Positions 16,705 through 25,729 of a stretch of DNA of 64,000 nucleotides are shown here, piece by piece. Numbering within the stretch: position 1 is the first letter of the stretch; each line of letters opens with the position of its first letter. The translations under genes were made by a program, and so were the position numbers. This stretch comes from Claveliimonas sp034178805 (GTDB taxonomy: Bacteria; Bacillota; Clostridia; Lachnospirales; Lachnospiraceae). The stretch covers positions 67,231 through 131,230 of the forward strand of contig NZ_JBNPMZ010000007.1 of NCBI RefSeq assembly GCF_050314255.1, written 5' to 3'. The notes beneath the pieces were generated by a model. The model had not been told where the DNA came from, ran no database searches, and was given only the letters and a program-made list of their open reading frames with translations.

Positions 16705-18021
16705 TTATCTGTTTAAGAATCCTCTATAATTACGCACAAGCATCTGTGATTCAATCTGCTTGAGTGTTTCCAGGATAACGCTCACGATAATGATCAGGGA
16801 AGTACCACCAAATGATACACTCGCACCAAATACTCCATTAAAGAAGATTGGTACAACCTGAATCATGATCAGTCCGCAAGCTCCGATAAAGATAATACGG
16901 TTTAAAATCTTTGTCAGATATTCAACCGTCGGTTTACCGGGACGGATACCTGGAATAAAGCCACCGCTTTTTTTCATATTGTTGGCAATTTCCATCGGGT
17001 TAAATGTAATGGAAGTATAAAAATATGCAAAAAATACGGTAAGAATAATATATACGATAAGTCCCCAGCTATACTGGATATGTTGTGGATTACACCAGTT
17101 ACCCTGATTCAATCCACGTAAAATCTCACTTCCGATTCCGCTTCCATTTCCTTTTCCAAGAAAACTTGCTATAACAATAGGAAACTGCATCAGTGAAGAT
17201 GCAAAGATAATCGGAATAACTCCGGCAGTATTAACTTTTAACGGAATGCTTGACGACTGTCCGCCGTAAGTTCTTCTGCCCTGTACTTTCTGGGAGTATT
17301 GTACTGCAATTCTTCTCTCACCATCCTGAAGAATGATAACAAATACAACAAGTGCAAGAATGATTGCAAGGATAATGATTACAGCAAGCGTTCCGGATGC
17401 AAAGCTTTTACCCTTTACAAACTGTTCAAACAGTGTTGTCATATCACTCGGGATACGTGAAATAATGTTAATTACCAATACAATCGAAATACCGTTTCCA
17501 ACACCCTTCTCTGTAATTCTTTCACCAATCCACATCAGGAACGCAGAACCTGCTGTGAGTGTCAGCACTACAGTAGCAGCATTTACAAAGTTATACTCGA
17601 CCAGAAGTCCCTGACGACCAAAACCAACTGCCATGGCAGTAGATTCGATCAATGCAAGCGCTACTGTGACATAACGTGTCATTGCTGCAATCTTTTTTCT
17701 TCCATCTTCGCCTTCCTTCTGCATTTCCTCAAGCTTCGGAATTGCAATAGTCATCAGCTGCATAATGATGGAAGATGTAATATATGGTGTTATACTAAGA
17801 GCAAATATGGACATTTGCTCAAAGGATCCACCGGTGAAAGCGTTAAATAAGTTAAACGCTTCCCCCGTGTTCTGTGCAAAAAAATCCTTAATGTATTGCG
17901 GGTTAACACCAGGCGTAGGCATCTGGGATCCAAGTCTGATTACGATCAACATTAAAAATGTATATAAGATTTTCTTTCGAATATCTTCAATTTGAAATGC
18001 CTTTCGAAATGTCTTAAACAA
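16705..18021 (-). CDS. secY: Preprotein translocase subunit SecY
   Basis: A 438-residue, ten-helix channel protein of the Sec translocon. Recognisable segments are the N-terminal KKILYTFLMLIVIRLGSQMP, the plug region after it and the C-terminal loop PGKPTVEYLTKILNRI. It directly abuts rplO, the two frames being contiguous. Confidence 0.97.
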   Translation of the reverse strand: MFKTFRKAFQIEDIRKKILYTFLMLIVIRLGSQMPTPGVNPQYIKDFFAQNTGEAFNLFNAFTGGSFEQMSIFALSITPYITSSIIMQLMTIAIPKLEEMQKEGEDGRKKIAAMTRYVTVALALIESTAMAVGFGRQGLLVEYNFVNAATVVLTLTAGSAFLMWIGERITEKGVGNGISIVLVINIISRIPSDMTTLFEQFVKGKSFASGTLAVIIILAIILALVVFVIILQDGERRIAVQYSQKVQGRRTYGGQSSSIPLKVNTAGVIPIIFASSLMQFPIVIASFLGKGNGSGIGSEILRGLNQGNWCNPQHIQYSWGLIVYIILTVFFAYFYTSITFNPMEIANNMKKSGGFIPGIRPGKPTVEYLTKILNRIIFIGACGLIMIQVVPIFFNGVFGASVSFGGTSLIIIVSVILETLKQIESQMLVRNYRGFLNR

Positions 18022-18462
18022 TTAGATCACCTCTGCTTTTCCACCAAGAGCTTCAATCTTTGCAGCAGCGCCAGCGCTGAATGCATTAGCCTGAACTGTG
18101 AGCTTCTTAGTTAACTCTCCTTTTCCGAGGATTTTAACGCCATCTCTTGGGTTCTTAACGATACCAGCCTCTACTAATGTTTCTACAGAAACTACAGCAT
18201 CATTCTCGAATACTTCAAGAGCACTTACATTAATTCCAACGATTGTCTTAGAGTTTCTGTTTGTGAAACCTCTCTTTGGAATTCTTCTATATAATGGCAT
18301 CTGACCACCTTCGAAGCCTGGTCTTGTGCCGCCTGAACGAGCCTTCTGACCTTTGTGTCCCTTACCAGCAGTTTTACCATTACCAGAACCGTGTCCACGT
18401 CCTCTTCTGAAATTATCGCTCTGTTTTGCACCATCAGCAGGTCTTAAGTTTGATAAATCCAT
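18022..18462 (-). CDS. rplO: 50S ribosomal protein L15
   Basis: A 146-residue L15 with the glycine-rich basic N-terminal half (RRGRGHGSGNGKTAGKGHKG) and the conserved FEGGQMPLYRRIPKRGF. It is in standard order between rpmD and secY. Confidence 0.96.
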   Translation of the reverse strand: MDLSNLRPADGAKQSDNFRRGRGHGSGNGKTAGKGHKGQKARSGGTRPGFEGGQMPLYRRIPKRGFTNRNSKTIVGINVSALEVFENDAVVSVETLVEAGIVKNPRDGVKILGKGELTKKLTVQANAFSAGAAAKIEALGGKAEVI

Positions 18463-18491
18463 TGTGACACCTCCTTACTCGATATTATTAT

Positions 18492-18671
18492 TTAAACTTC
18501 TTCTACTTTTACTAAATGCTGAACCTGTTTAATCATTCCTCTTGTTGCTGCATTATCCGGAAGTTCAACAGATCTGCCTGTCTTTTTAAGTCCAAGTGCC
18601 TCTACAGTTCTTTTATGCTTCGGTACAGCACCAATTGTAGATTTTACTAAAGTGATTTTTAAGTTTGCCAT
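18492..18671 (-). CDS. rpmD: 50S ribosomal protein L30
   Basis: A 59-residue L30, MANLKITLVKSTIGAVPKHK through KVEEV, found between rpsE and rplO. The ATG at 18671 has GGAGG upstream, and length and order are as expected. Confidence 0.95.
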   Translation of the reverse strand: MANLKITLVKSTIGAVPKHKRTVEALGLKKTGRSVELPDNAATRGMIKQVQHLVKVEEV

Positions 18672-18689
18672 CTCGGTCTACCTCCTTAC

Positions 18690-19199
18690 TTAGCCTAAGA
18701 TTTCTTCAACAGATTTTCCGCGAAGCTTAGCTACTTCTTCTGGAGTTTTAACCTGACTTAATCCTTCAATTGTAGCAAGAACTACGTTCTGCTTATTGTT
18801 AGATCCCAGAGATTTTGTACGGATGTTCTTTATTCCTGCCATCTCGATAACGGCACGAGCCGGACCACCGGCAATAACTCCAGTACCTTCCGGTGCTTTC
18901 TTCAGTAATACTGAAGCGCTTCCGAATTTACCGATTAAATCATGTGTAATACTTCCATTCTCATCTAATGCAACAGAAATAAGTTTTTTAGCAGCATCTT
19001 CTTTTCCTTTGCGAATTGCCTCCGGAATTTCAGTTGCCTTTCCTAAACCTGCACCAACATGGCCGTTTCCATCACCTACAACAACTAAAGCTGTGAATCT
19101 CATGTTACGACCACCCTTAACAACTTTGGTAACACGCTTAATTGATACTACTTTTTCTGTTAATTCTAATGAACCAGCATCAATACGTTCCTGTTTCAT
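18690..19199 (-). CDS. rpsE: 30S ribosomal protein S5
   Basis: A 169-residue S5 with the dsRNA-like domain (VVSIKRVTKVVKGGRNMRFT, then VGDGNGHVGAGLGKA) and the C-terminal GTGVIAGGPARAVIEMAGI. It contributes to decoding fidelity. Normal order in the spc operon. Confidence 0.97.
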   Translation of the reverse strand: MKQERIDAGSLELTEKVVSIKRVTKVVKGGRNMRFTALVVVGDGNGHVGAGLGKATEIPEAIRKGKEDAAKKLISVALDENGSITHDLIGKFGSASVLLKKAPEGTGVIAGGPARAVIEMAGIKNIRTKSLGSNNKQNVVLATIEGLSQVKTPEEVAKLRGKSVEEILG

Positions 19200-19213
19200 G
19201 TGTGCTCCTCCTT

Positions 19214-19582
19214 CTAGAAATTCAGTCCAGCTTCTCTAGCTGCGTCTGCTAATGCCTTGATCTTGCCATGATATATAAAGCCGCCTCTGTCAAAAACAAC
19301 ATCCTTGATGCCTTTTTCCAGTGCTTTTTCTGCAATGACTTTTCCTAAACATGCTGCAGCATTAACGTCGTTGGTTTTTTCTAAGTTTGCTTTCACTTCT
19401 TTCTGAAGAGTGGAAGCAGAAACCAGAGTGTTACCAACTGTGTCGTCAATAATCTGAGCATACATGTGGTTATTACTTCTGAATACTGCTAAACGCGGGC
19501 ACTCAGCTGTACCGCTAAAACGGTTACGTAATTTTCTGTGCTTTTTAACACGAACTTCGCTTCTAGATTTTTTGCTAACCAT
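19214..19582 (-). CDS. rplR: 50S ribosomal protein L18
   Basis: A 122-residue 5S rRNA-binding protein, MVSKKSRSEVRVKKHRKLRN to the C-terminal AREAGLNF. The ATG at 19582 has GGAG nine bases upstream, preferred over a GTG two codons earlier. Confidence 0.95.
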   Translation of the reverse strand: MVSKKSRSEVRVKKHRKLRNRFSGTAECPRLAVFRSNNHMYAQIIDDTVGNTLVSASTLQKEVKANLEKTNDVNAAACLGKVIAEKALEKGIKDVVFDRGGFIYHGKIKALADAAREAGLNF

Positions 19583-19599
19583 TTTCACACTCTCCTTAT

Positions 19600-20142
19600 T
19601 TATTTCTTACCAGTCTTACCAACTTTACGTCTGATAACTTCATCAGCATATTTAATACCTTTACCTTTGTAAGGCTCCGGTCTTCTCTTGTCTCTGATTT
19701 CAGCTGCGTATTGGCCTACTTTTTCTTTATCGATACCCTGAACAGTAATCTTGTTCTGTCCTTCAAGAACAGTCTCAACACCTTCCGGATCAATCATCTC
19801 TACCGGATGAGAATATCCAAGACTCAGTGTTAATTTATTTCCGGATTTTGCTGCTCTGTATCCAACACCGTTAACTTCCAGAACTTTCTTGTATCCTTCT
19901 GTCACACCAACAACCATGTTGTTGATCAGTGTTCTTGTAAGACCGTGAAGAGATTTCATTCTCTTTAAGTCGTTAGGTCTTGTTACGATGATTTCATCGC
20001 CTTCCTGTTTGATTTCCATTTCTGTTGGAAGCTCTTTGGAAAGAGTTCCCTTTGGACCTGTTACGGTCACTTTATTGTTCTCAGTAATTTCAACAGTAAC
20101 TCCTGCTGGAACCTTGATTGGCAGTCTTCCTATACGTGACAT
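19600..20142 (-). CDS. rplF: 50S ribosomal protein L6
   Basis: A 180-residue L6 with two related domains, starting MSRIGRLPIKVPAGVTVEIT and ending in the signature PEPYKGKGIKYADEVIRRK. Confidence 0.97.
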   Translation of the reverse strand: MSRIGRLPIKVPAGVTVEITENNKVTVTGPKGTLSKELPTEMEIKQEGDEIIVTRPNDLKRMKSLHGLTRTLINNMVVGVTEGYKKVLEVNGVGYRAAKSGNKLTLSLGYSHPVEMIDPEGVETVLEGQNKITVQGIDKEKVGQYAAEIRDKRRPEPYKGKGIKYADEVIRRKVGKTGKK

Positions 20143-20218
20143 TGCCTTGTCCTCCTTAACTTAAATTCTCGGAGAAGCTGCGTTGGCTTCTCTGTTTTCA
20201 GTTCTTACCTTGTGATAG

Positions 20219-20620
20219 TTACCATACAAAGCACAGTACTTCTCCACCTACGCCAAGCTTTCTAGCCTCTTTGTCTGTGATTACACCGTGGTTTGTAGAA
20301 ATGATAGCTGTTCCAAGTCCACCCAGTACCTTCGGCAGTTCTTCGCTGTTTGCATATACACGAAGACCTGGTTTGGAAATTCTCTTCAGACCGGAAATAA
20401 CTTTCTCATTCTTGTCTGCACCGTATTTTAATGTTACACGGATTGTCTTGAACGCACCGTCTTCTACGATGTCGTATTTAGCGATATATCCTTCATTCAG
20501 TAAGATATCTGCAATCGCGATTTTCATCTTGGATGCCGGGATATCAACTGTATCATGTTTAGCAGTATTTGCATTACGAATTCTTGTAAGCATATCTGCA
20601 ATTGGATCACTCATAGTCAT
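20219..20620 (-). CDS. rpsH: 30S ribosomal protein S8
   Basis: A 133-residue S8 (SDPIADMLTRIRNANTAKH at the start, ISTNHGVITDKEARKLGVGG near the end). The ATG at 20620 gives a ten-base gap to GGAGG. An ATG two codons inside is also possible. S8 is a known translational regulator of the spc operon in Enterobacteria. Confidence 0.96.
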   Translation of the reverse strand: MTMSDPIADMLTRIRNANTAKHDTVDIPASKMKIAIADILLNEGYIAKYDIVEDGAFKTIRVTLKYGADKNEKVISGLKRISKPGLRVYANSEELPKVLGGLGTAIISTNHGVITDKEARKLGVGGEVLCFVW

Positions 20621-20635
20621 TTGCTCTTTACCTCC

Positions 20636-20821
20636 TTACCAGCTTGCCTTTTTCACACCTGGGATCTGTCCTTTGTATGCCAGTTCGCGGAAGCAAACAC
20701 GGCAGATTCCATATTTTCTTAAATATGCATGCGGACGACCACAAATTCTGCAGCGATTGTATTCTCTTGTGGAGAATTTCTGCTTACGCTGCTGTTTGAT
20801 TTTCATTGCTGTTTTAGCCAT
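20636..20821 (-). CDS. rpsN: 30S ribosomal protein S14, zinc type
   Basis: A 61-residue S14 of the zinc-binding type, with CRICGRPHAYLRKYGICRVC supplying four cysteines. It lies between rplE and rpsH, as in other Firmicutes. Confidence 0.97.
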   Translation of the reverse strand: MAKTAMKIKQQRKQKFSTREYNRCRICGRPHAYLRKYGICRVCFRELAYKGQIPGVKKASW

Positions 20822-20832
20822 AATTTACCTCC

Positions 20833-21372
20833 TTATTTTGTAAACGGCATGTTGAACTGTTTCAGCAGCTCACGTGCCTCTTCGTCAGTCTTAGCTGTTG
20901 TAACGAAGATTACGTCCATACCTCTTACCTTGTCCACTTTATCATACTCGATTTCCGGGAAGATAAGCTGTTCTTTTACACCAAGAGCGTAGTTACCTCT
21001 TCCGTCAAATGCGTTCGGATTAACTCCTCTAAAGTCACGTACACGAGGCAGTGCAAGATTAACAAGACGATCTACGAATTCGTACATCTTCTCTCCTCTC
21101 AATGTAACCTTACATCCGATCGGCATTCCTTCTCTCAGTTTGAAGTTAGCTACGGATTTCTTTGCCTTACATACAACTGCTTTCTGTCCTGTGATTTTTT
21201 CCATATCAGCAATAGCTGACTCTAAAGCCTTTGCATTATCTTTTGCTTCGCCAACACCCATGTTGATAACAACCTTATCGAGTTTCGGCACTTCCATGAT
21301 ATTTTTATAACCGAACTTTTTGATCATTGCATCAATGATCTCGTTCTGGTACTGTTCTTTCAGTCTACTCAA
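20833..21372 (-). CDS. rplE: 50S ribosomal protein L5
   Basis: A 179-residue 5S rRNA-binding protein with MEVPKLDKVVINMGVGEAKD and LPRVRDFRGVNPNAFDGRGN. Confidence 0.97.
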   Translation of the reverse strand: MSRLKEQYQNEIIDAMIKKFGYKNIMEVPKLDKVVINMGVGEAKDNAKALESAIADMEKITGQKAVVCKAKKSVANFKLREGMPIGCKVTLRGEKMYEFVDRLVNLALPRVRDFRGVNPNAFDGRGNYALGVKEQLIFPEIEYDKVDKVRGMDVIFVTTAKTDEEARELLKQFNMPFTK

Positions 21373-21396
21373 AGCCCTGGACCTCCTTCCTCAAAA

Positions 21397-21708
21397 TTAA
21401 TCGATAACTTCACCTGTTGATTTTGCAAAACGTACTTTCTTGTCTCCATCCATCTTGAAACCTACTCTTGTAGCTTTTCCTTTGTGAATGTACATTACGT
21501 TAGAAATATCAATAGGTCCTTCCTGATGAATGATGCCACCATTCTGATTAGCCATGCTTGGTTTAGCATGTTTTGTCAGCATGTTAACACCTTCAACAAG
21601 AACTGTTTTGTCCTTCTGATTTACAGAGATGACTTTGCCTTCTTTGTCTTTATCTTTACCGGCAATAACTTTAACCATATCGCCTTTTTTGATCTTCATA
21701 GTTGACAT
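21397..21708 (-). CDS. rplX: 50S ribosomal protein L24
   Basis: A 103-residue KOW-domain assembly-initiator protein (KIKKGDMVKVIAGKDKDKEG). GGAGG lies nine bases before the ATG at 21708. Confidence 0.96.
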   Translation of the reverse strand: MSTMKIKKGDMVKVIAGKDKDKEGKVISVNQKDKTVLVEGVNMLTKHAKPSMANQNGGIIHQEGPIDISNVMYIHKGKATRVGFKMDGDKKVRFAKSTGEVID

Positions 21709-21722
21709 CTTCTCGCACCTCC

Positions 21723-22091
21723 TTAAAGTACTTCCGGAGCTAAGGAAACAATTTTCATGAACTGTTTGTCACGAAGCTCTCTTGCTACTGGCCCGAAGAT
21801 ACGGGTTCCTCTTGGGTTTTTATCGTCTTTTATAATAACAGCAGCATTTTCGTCGAAACGGATGTAGGAACCATCTTTACGACGAGTACCTTTTACAGTA
21901 CGTACAACTACAGCTTTTACTACATCACCTTTTTTAACAACGCCGCCTGGTGTTGCATCTTTAACAGTTGCAACAATAACGTCGCCAATGCTTGCATATC
22001 TTCTGGTTGAACCACCAAGCACACGGATACACAGTAACTCTTTCGCACCTGTATTGTCTGCTACTTTCAGTCTGCTTTCTTGCTGTATCAT
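21723..22091 (-). CDS. rplN: 50S ribosomal protein L14
   Basis: A 122-residue L14, MIQQESRLKVADNTGAKELL to FMKIVSLAPEVL, in standard order. Confidence 0.97.
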   Translation of the reverse strand: MIQQESRLKVADNTGAKELLCIRVLGGSTRRYASIGDVIVATVKDATPGGVVKKGDVVKAVVVRTVKGTRRKDGSYIRFDENAAVIIKDDKNPRGTRIFGPVARELRDKQFMKIVSLAPEVL

Positions 22092-22112
22092 GCAGGTTTC
22101 CCTCCTTATATA

Positions 22113-22367
22113 CTATTTAACTTTTTCCATAACTTCTACAAGTCTCCATCTCTTATCTTTGGACAGAGGTCTTGTTTCCATTACTTTTACTTTATCGCCG
22201 ATATTGCATTCATTTGCTTCATCGTGAGCTTTTAATTTATAAGTTCTTTTTACAATCTTATTGTAAAGCGGATGTTTTACGTGGTCTTCAACTGCAACAA
22301 CAATTGTCTTATCCATTTTATTGCTGACAACTTTGCCCACACGTGTTTTTCTTAAATTTCTTTCCAC
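22113..22367 (-). CDS. rpsQ: 30S ribosomal protein S17
   Basis: An 84-residue OB-fold S17 with RKTRVGKVVSNKMDKTIVVA and ETRPLSKDKRWRLVEV. Confidence 0.96.
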   Translation of the reverse strand: MERNLRKTRVGKVVSNKMDKTIVVAVEDHVKHPLYNKIVKRTYKLKAHDEANECNIGDKVKVMETRPLSKDKRWRLVEVMEKVK

Positions 22368-22387
22368 GACTTTTTCTCCTTTCCGGA

Positions 22388-22594
22388 TTATTCAGCTTTA
22401 GCCATCTCAGTAATTACTGTCTGGATTCTTGCAATGTTCTTTCTAACTTCTTTAATTCTGCTGGTATTATCTAACTGATTTGTTGCGTTCTGGAATCTCA
22501 GGTTAAAGAGTTCCTTTTTAGCAGCTACTAATTCTTCATTCAGCTCTGCAGCTGATTTTGTTCTTAAATCTTCTACAAATGCATTAATTTTCAC
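22388..22594 (-). CDS. rpmC: 50S ribosomal protein L29 (GTG start)
   Basis: A 68-residue L29 of the nascent-peptide exit region (KINAFVEDLRTKSAAELNEE, then ELFNLRFQNATNQLDNTSRI). The GTG at 22594 gives the usual MKIN-type N-terminus and an acceptable distance to AAGG. Another GTG at 22603 lies only about two bases from that site. Its start overlaps the rplP stop, so the two are coupled. Confidence 0.92.
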   Translation of the reverse strand: MKINAFVEDLRTKSAAELNEELVAAKKELFNLRFQNATNQLDNTSRIKEVRKNIARIQTVITEMAKAE

Positions 22595-23021
22595 TGTTAT
22601 CACCGCCTTCTAAGTCTGCGCGAGAAACGATTTTACATTTACAAGGTAACTTGTGTGTTGCCAGACGAAGCGCTTCTCTTGCTACTTCCTCAGGTACGCC
22701 TGCGATTTCAAACATAACGCGACCCGGCTTAACAACTGCTACCCAGTATTCTAAGGTACCTTTACCGGAACCCATACGTGTTTCAGCTGGTTTCGTAGTT
22801 ACTGGTTTATCTGGGAATATTTTAATCCAAACTTTACCGCCACGCTTGATATAACGAGTCATAGCTACACGGGCTGCCTCAATCTGGTTGGAACGGATCC
22901 AGCATGGTTCCGTTGCAACAATACCATATTCACCATATGAAAGTGTGTTTCCACGAAGAGCTTTTCCTTTCATGGATCCACGGAACTGTTTACGACGTTT
23001 TACTCTTTTTGGCATTAACAT
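22584..23021 (-). CDS. rplP: 50S ribosomal protein L16
   Basis: A 145-residue L16, MLMPKRVKRRKQFRGSMKGK onward, with the conserved GKGTLEYWVAVVKPGRVMFE. It contacts A-site tRNA. It shares one base with rpsC upstream and overlaps rpmC downstream. Confidence 0.97.
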   Translation of the reverse strand: MLMPKRVKRRKQFRGSMKGKALRGNTLSYGEYGIVATEPCWIRSNQIEAARVAMTRYIKRGGKVWIKIFPDKPVTTKPAETRMGSGKGTLEYWVAVVKPGRVMFEIAGVPEEVAREALRLATHKLPCKCKIVSRADLEGGDNSEN

Positions 23022-23677
23022 TATTTATCTCTCCCTTCCTTTGCTGCCTTCTCCGGAAGAACTTCGCCTTTATAAACCCATACCTTAACACCAACTTTTC
23101 CATAAGTTGTGTCAGCTTCAGCGAATCCGTAGTCAATGTCTGCTCTCAGTGTCTGAAGCGGAATTGTTCCCTCGCTGTAGAACTCTGTACGAGCCATATC
23201 AGCTCCGCCAAGACGTCCTGATACAGAAGTCTTCACACCAAGTGCTCCTGATTTCATAGTTCTGGACATGCAGGATTTCATAGCACGTCTGAAAGAAATA
23301 CGATTCTCTAACTGAAGTGCAATGTTCTCAGCTACTAACTGAGCATCCTTGTCAGGTCTCTTTACTTCTTTAATATCTACAACCAGCTTCTTGTCTGTAA
23401 ACTGTGCAAGCTCAGCTTTAACCTTCTCGATCTCAGCTCCGCCCTTACCGATTACAACACCCGGTTTAGCTGTGTAAATGATAATTTTAACGCGGTCAGA
23501 TGCTCTCTCGATCTCAATCTTGGAGATACCAGCGCTGTATAATTTCTTTTTCAGAAATGTTCTGATTTCATGGTCTTCTACCAGGTTATCAGCAAAATCT
23601 TTCTCTGCATACCATTTAGAGTCCCAATCTTTGATAACACCGACTCTTAAGCCATGAGGATTAACTTTCTGTCCCAT
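23021..23677 (-). CDS. rpsC: 30S ribosomal protein S3
   Basis: A 218-residue S3 with an N-terminal KH domain (KPGVVIGKGGAEIEKVKAEL) and the C-terminal domain containing RTMKSGALGVKTSVSGRLGG. Confidence 0.97.
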   Translation of the reverse strand: MGQKVNPHGLRVGVIKDWDSKWYAEKDFADNLVEDHEIRTFLKKKLYSAGISKIEIERASDRVKIIIYTAKPGVVIGKGGAEIEKVKAELAQFTDKKLVVDIKEVKRPDKDAQLVAENIALQLENRISFRRAMKSCMSRTMKSGALGVKTSVSGRLGGADMARTEFYSEGTIPLQTLRADIDYGFAEADTTYGKVGVKVWVYKGEVLPEKAAKEGRDK

Positions 23678-23688
23678 GATTGCCCTCC

Positions 23689-24075
23689 TTATCTTTCATC
23701 AAGCACCAGTGTAATGTGGCTCATTCTCTTCTCGATTCTGTAAGCTCTACCCTGTGCTCTAGGTCTGATTCTCTTCATTGTTGGTCCTTTGTTTGCATAA
23801 GCTTCTGCAATATAAAGATTTTCAGCGCTCATACCATTGTTATTCTCAGCGTTAGCAATTGCTGACTCTAATAATTTCTTTATTAAACTTGAAGCATATC
23901 TTGGATTGTAAGTTAAAATACCAAGTGCTGTTGTTACATCCTTACCTCTGATGGCATCCAATACGAAACATGCTTTCTGAACAGATACTCTAGCGTAAGA
24001 TAACTTAGCTGAAGGTCTGGTGTCCTTATTAGCATTTCTCTCTCTCTTGATCTGGGATCTATGTCCTTTTGCCAT
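23689..24075 (-). CDS. rplV: 50S ribosomal protein L22
   Basis: A 128-residue L22 with ARVSVQKACFVLDAIRGKDV and the exit-tunnel loop region around GPTMKRIRPRAQGRAYRIEK. Confidence 0.97.
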   Translation of the reverse strand: MAKGHRSQIKRERNANKDTRPSAKLSYARVSVQKACFVLDAIRGKDVTTALGILTYNPRYASSLIKKLLESAIANAENNNGMSAENLYIAEAYANKGPTMKRIRPRAQGRAYRIEKRMSHITLVLDER

Positions 24076-24106
24076 GGATGAACCCTCCTTTCAAATACGT
24101 TGTTTA

Positions 24107-24388
24107 CTATCTAACTCTGGATTTCTTCTCGTCTTTTCCATGTCCTCTGTAGGTTCTGGTTGCTACGAACTCTCCGAGTTTGTGTCCAACCATATCCTCT
24201 GTTACATATACAGGAACGTGTTTTCTTCCGTCATGAACGGCGATTGTATGTCCAACCATGCTTGGGAAGATTGTAGAACGACGAGACCATGTTTTGATAA
24301 CTGACTTGTCGCCGGATGCGTTCATAGCATCAATCTTCTTAAGCAGACTTGCATCTGCGAATGGTCCTTTTTTAAGTGAACGAGCCAT
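24107..24388 (-). CDS. rpsS: 30S ribosomal protein S19
   Basis: A 93-residue S19, MARSLKKGPFADASLLKKID, with the basic core IKTWSRRSTIFPSMVGHTIA. Confidence 0.97.
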   Translation of the reverse strand: MARSLKKGPFADASLLKKIDAMNASGDKSVIKTWSRRSTIFPSMVGHTIAVHDGRKHVPVYVTEDMVGHKLGEFVATRTYRGHGKDEKKSRVR

Positions 24389-24411
24389 GGTTCTACCTCC
24401 TTACGAATCTA

Positions 24412-25254
24412 TTATTTAATACCTTTACCATCACGTCTTCTTACGATTAACTTGTTAGACTGTTTGTTTTTCTTACGAGTCTTAAGACCAAGTGCCGGTT
24501 TACCCCAAGGAGTACACGGACCCGGACGACCGATTCCAGTCTTACCTTCACCACCACCGTGCGGATGGTCATTCGGGTTCATAACAGAACCACGAACTGT
24601 AGGTCTGATACCCATATGACGTTTACGTCCTGCTTTACCAACGTTAATCAGGCTGTGGTCTCCGTTACCAACAACACCAACAGATGCGCGGCAAACGATT
24701 GGAACCATTCTCATTTCTCCAGAAGGAAGACGAAGGGTTGCATACTTTCCTTCTTTAGCCATCAGCTGTGCACTGTTACCAGCGGAACGAACCAGCTGTC
24801 CGCCTTTTCCAGGATACAGCTCAATGTTATGAATCTGTGTACCTACCGGGATTTCAGAAAGTGGGAGGCAGTTACCAACATGAACCTCAGCTTCCGGTCC
24901 GTTCATAACTTTCATTCCGTCTTTCAATCCTTCCGGTGCAAGAATGTAAGCTTTCTCACCATCTTCATAGCAGATCAGAGCGATGTTTGCTGTTCTGTTC
25001 GGATCGTACTCAATACCGATTACCTTTGCAGCGATTCCATCTTTTCTTCTCTTGAAGTCGATTACTCTATATTTCTTCTTAGCTCCGCCTCCGCGGTGTC
25101 TAACTGTGATTTTACCTTGATTATTACGTCCTGCCTGTCTGCTCTTTGGAGCTAACAGAGATTTTTCTGGAGTTGTCTTTGTGATTTCAGAGAAATCAGA
25201 TCCAGTCATCTGTCTTCTGGAAGGCGTATATGGGCGATATGTTTTAATTCCCAT
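24412..25254 (-). CDS. rplB: 50S ribosomal protein L2
   Basis: A 280-residue L2 near the peptidyl transferase centre, with MGIKTYRPYTPSRRQMTGSD and VRGSVMNPNDHPHGGGEGKT. The ATG at 25254 is taken, not one six codons upstream, because it restores the universal start. Confidence 0.96.
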   Translation of the reverse strand: MGIKTYRPYTPSRRQMTGSDFSEITKTTPEKSLLAPKSRQAGRNNQGKITVRHRGGGAKKKYRVIDFKRRKDGIAAKVIGIEYDPNRTANIALICYEDGEKAYILAPEGLKDGMKVMNGPEAEVHVGNCLPLSEIPVGTQIHNIELYPGKGGQLVRSAGNSAQLMAKEGKYATLRLPSGEMRMVPIVCRASVGVVGNGDHSLINVGKAGRKRHMGIRPTVRGSVMNPNDHPHGGGEGKTGIGRPGPCTPWGKPALGLKTRKKNKQSNKLIVRRRDGKGIK

Positions 25255-25423
25255 GATTACTTCTCCTTTCAATTACTGTTTATTGTCACGGTTTCTTTCC
25301 GTCTAATTGTCGCGCTTCGCGCGGTGTATGTTCGCTTCGCTAAGCTCGAAATGACCTCGCTAACCTCAGCGAACGGGGTCCGACTAAGCTTCAGTCTTCG
25401 CTGACGCTCGTCTTCAGCAAGTC
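25255..25423 (-). other. Structured rplB-rplW spacer
   Basis: A 169-base spacer, far longer than its neighbours. It contains short GC-rich dyads such as CGCGCTTCGCGCG (near 25309-25321) and several repeats of CTTCGCT/GCTTCGC. No coding frame is convincing. It resembles the rpoA-rplQ spacer in style. Confidence 0.4.
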
Positions 25424-25729
25424 TTATAACCCCTCGAAGATCTCAATATCTGCGCTGTCAGCTGTAAGCTGAACGATTGCTTTCTTTGTCTTAGCTGTCT
25501 TTCCGAATTTGAATGTTCCACGAACTCTCTTGTTCTTTCCGTCAAGGTTCATTGTGTTTACACTCTTAACCTTTGTTCCGGAGAACATTTTTTCAACAGC
25601 TTCTTTGATCTGAGATTTTGTAGCCTCTGTGTGTACAAGGAAAGTATATTTCTTCTCTCCCATAAGCTCCATGCTCTTCTCAGTTACTACCGGTTTAAGG
25701 ATTACATCATAATACTGAACGTTTGCCAT
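25424..25729 (-). CDS. rplW: 50S ribosomal protein L23
   Basis: A 101-residue L23 at the tunnel exit (YDVILKPVVTEKSMELMGEK). It overlaps the end of rplD by one base. Confidence 0.96.
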   Translation of the reverse strand: MANVQYYDVILKPVVTEKSMELMGEKKYTFLVHTEATKSQIKEAVEKMFSGTKVKSVNTMNLDGKNKRVRGTFKFGKTAKTKKAIVQLTADSADIEIFEGL

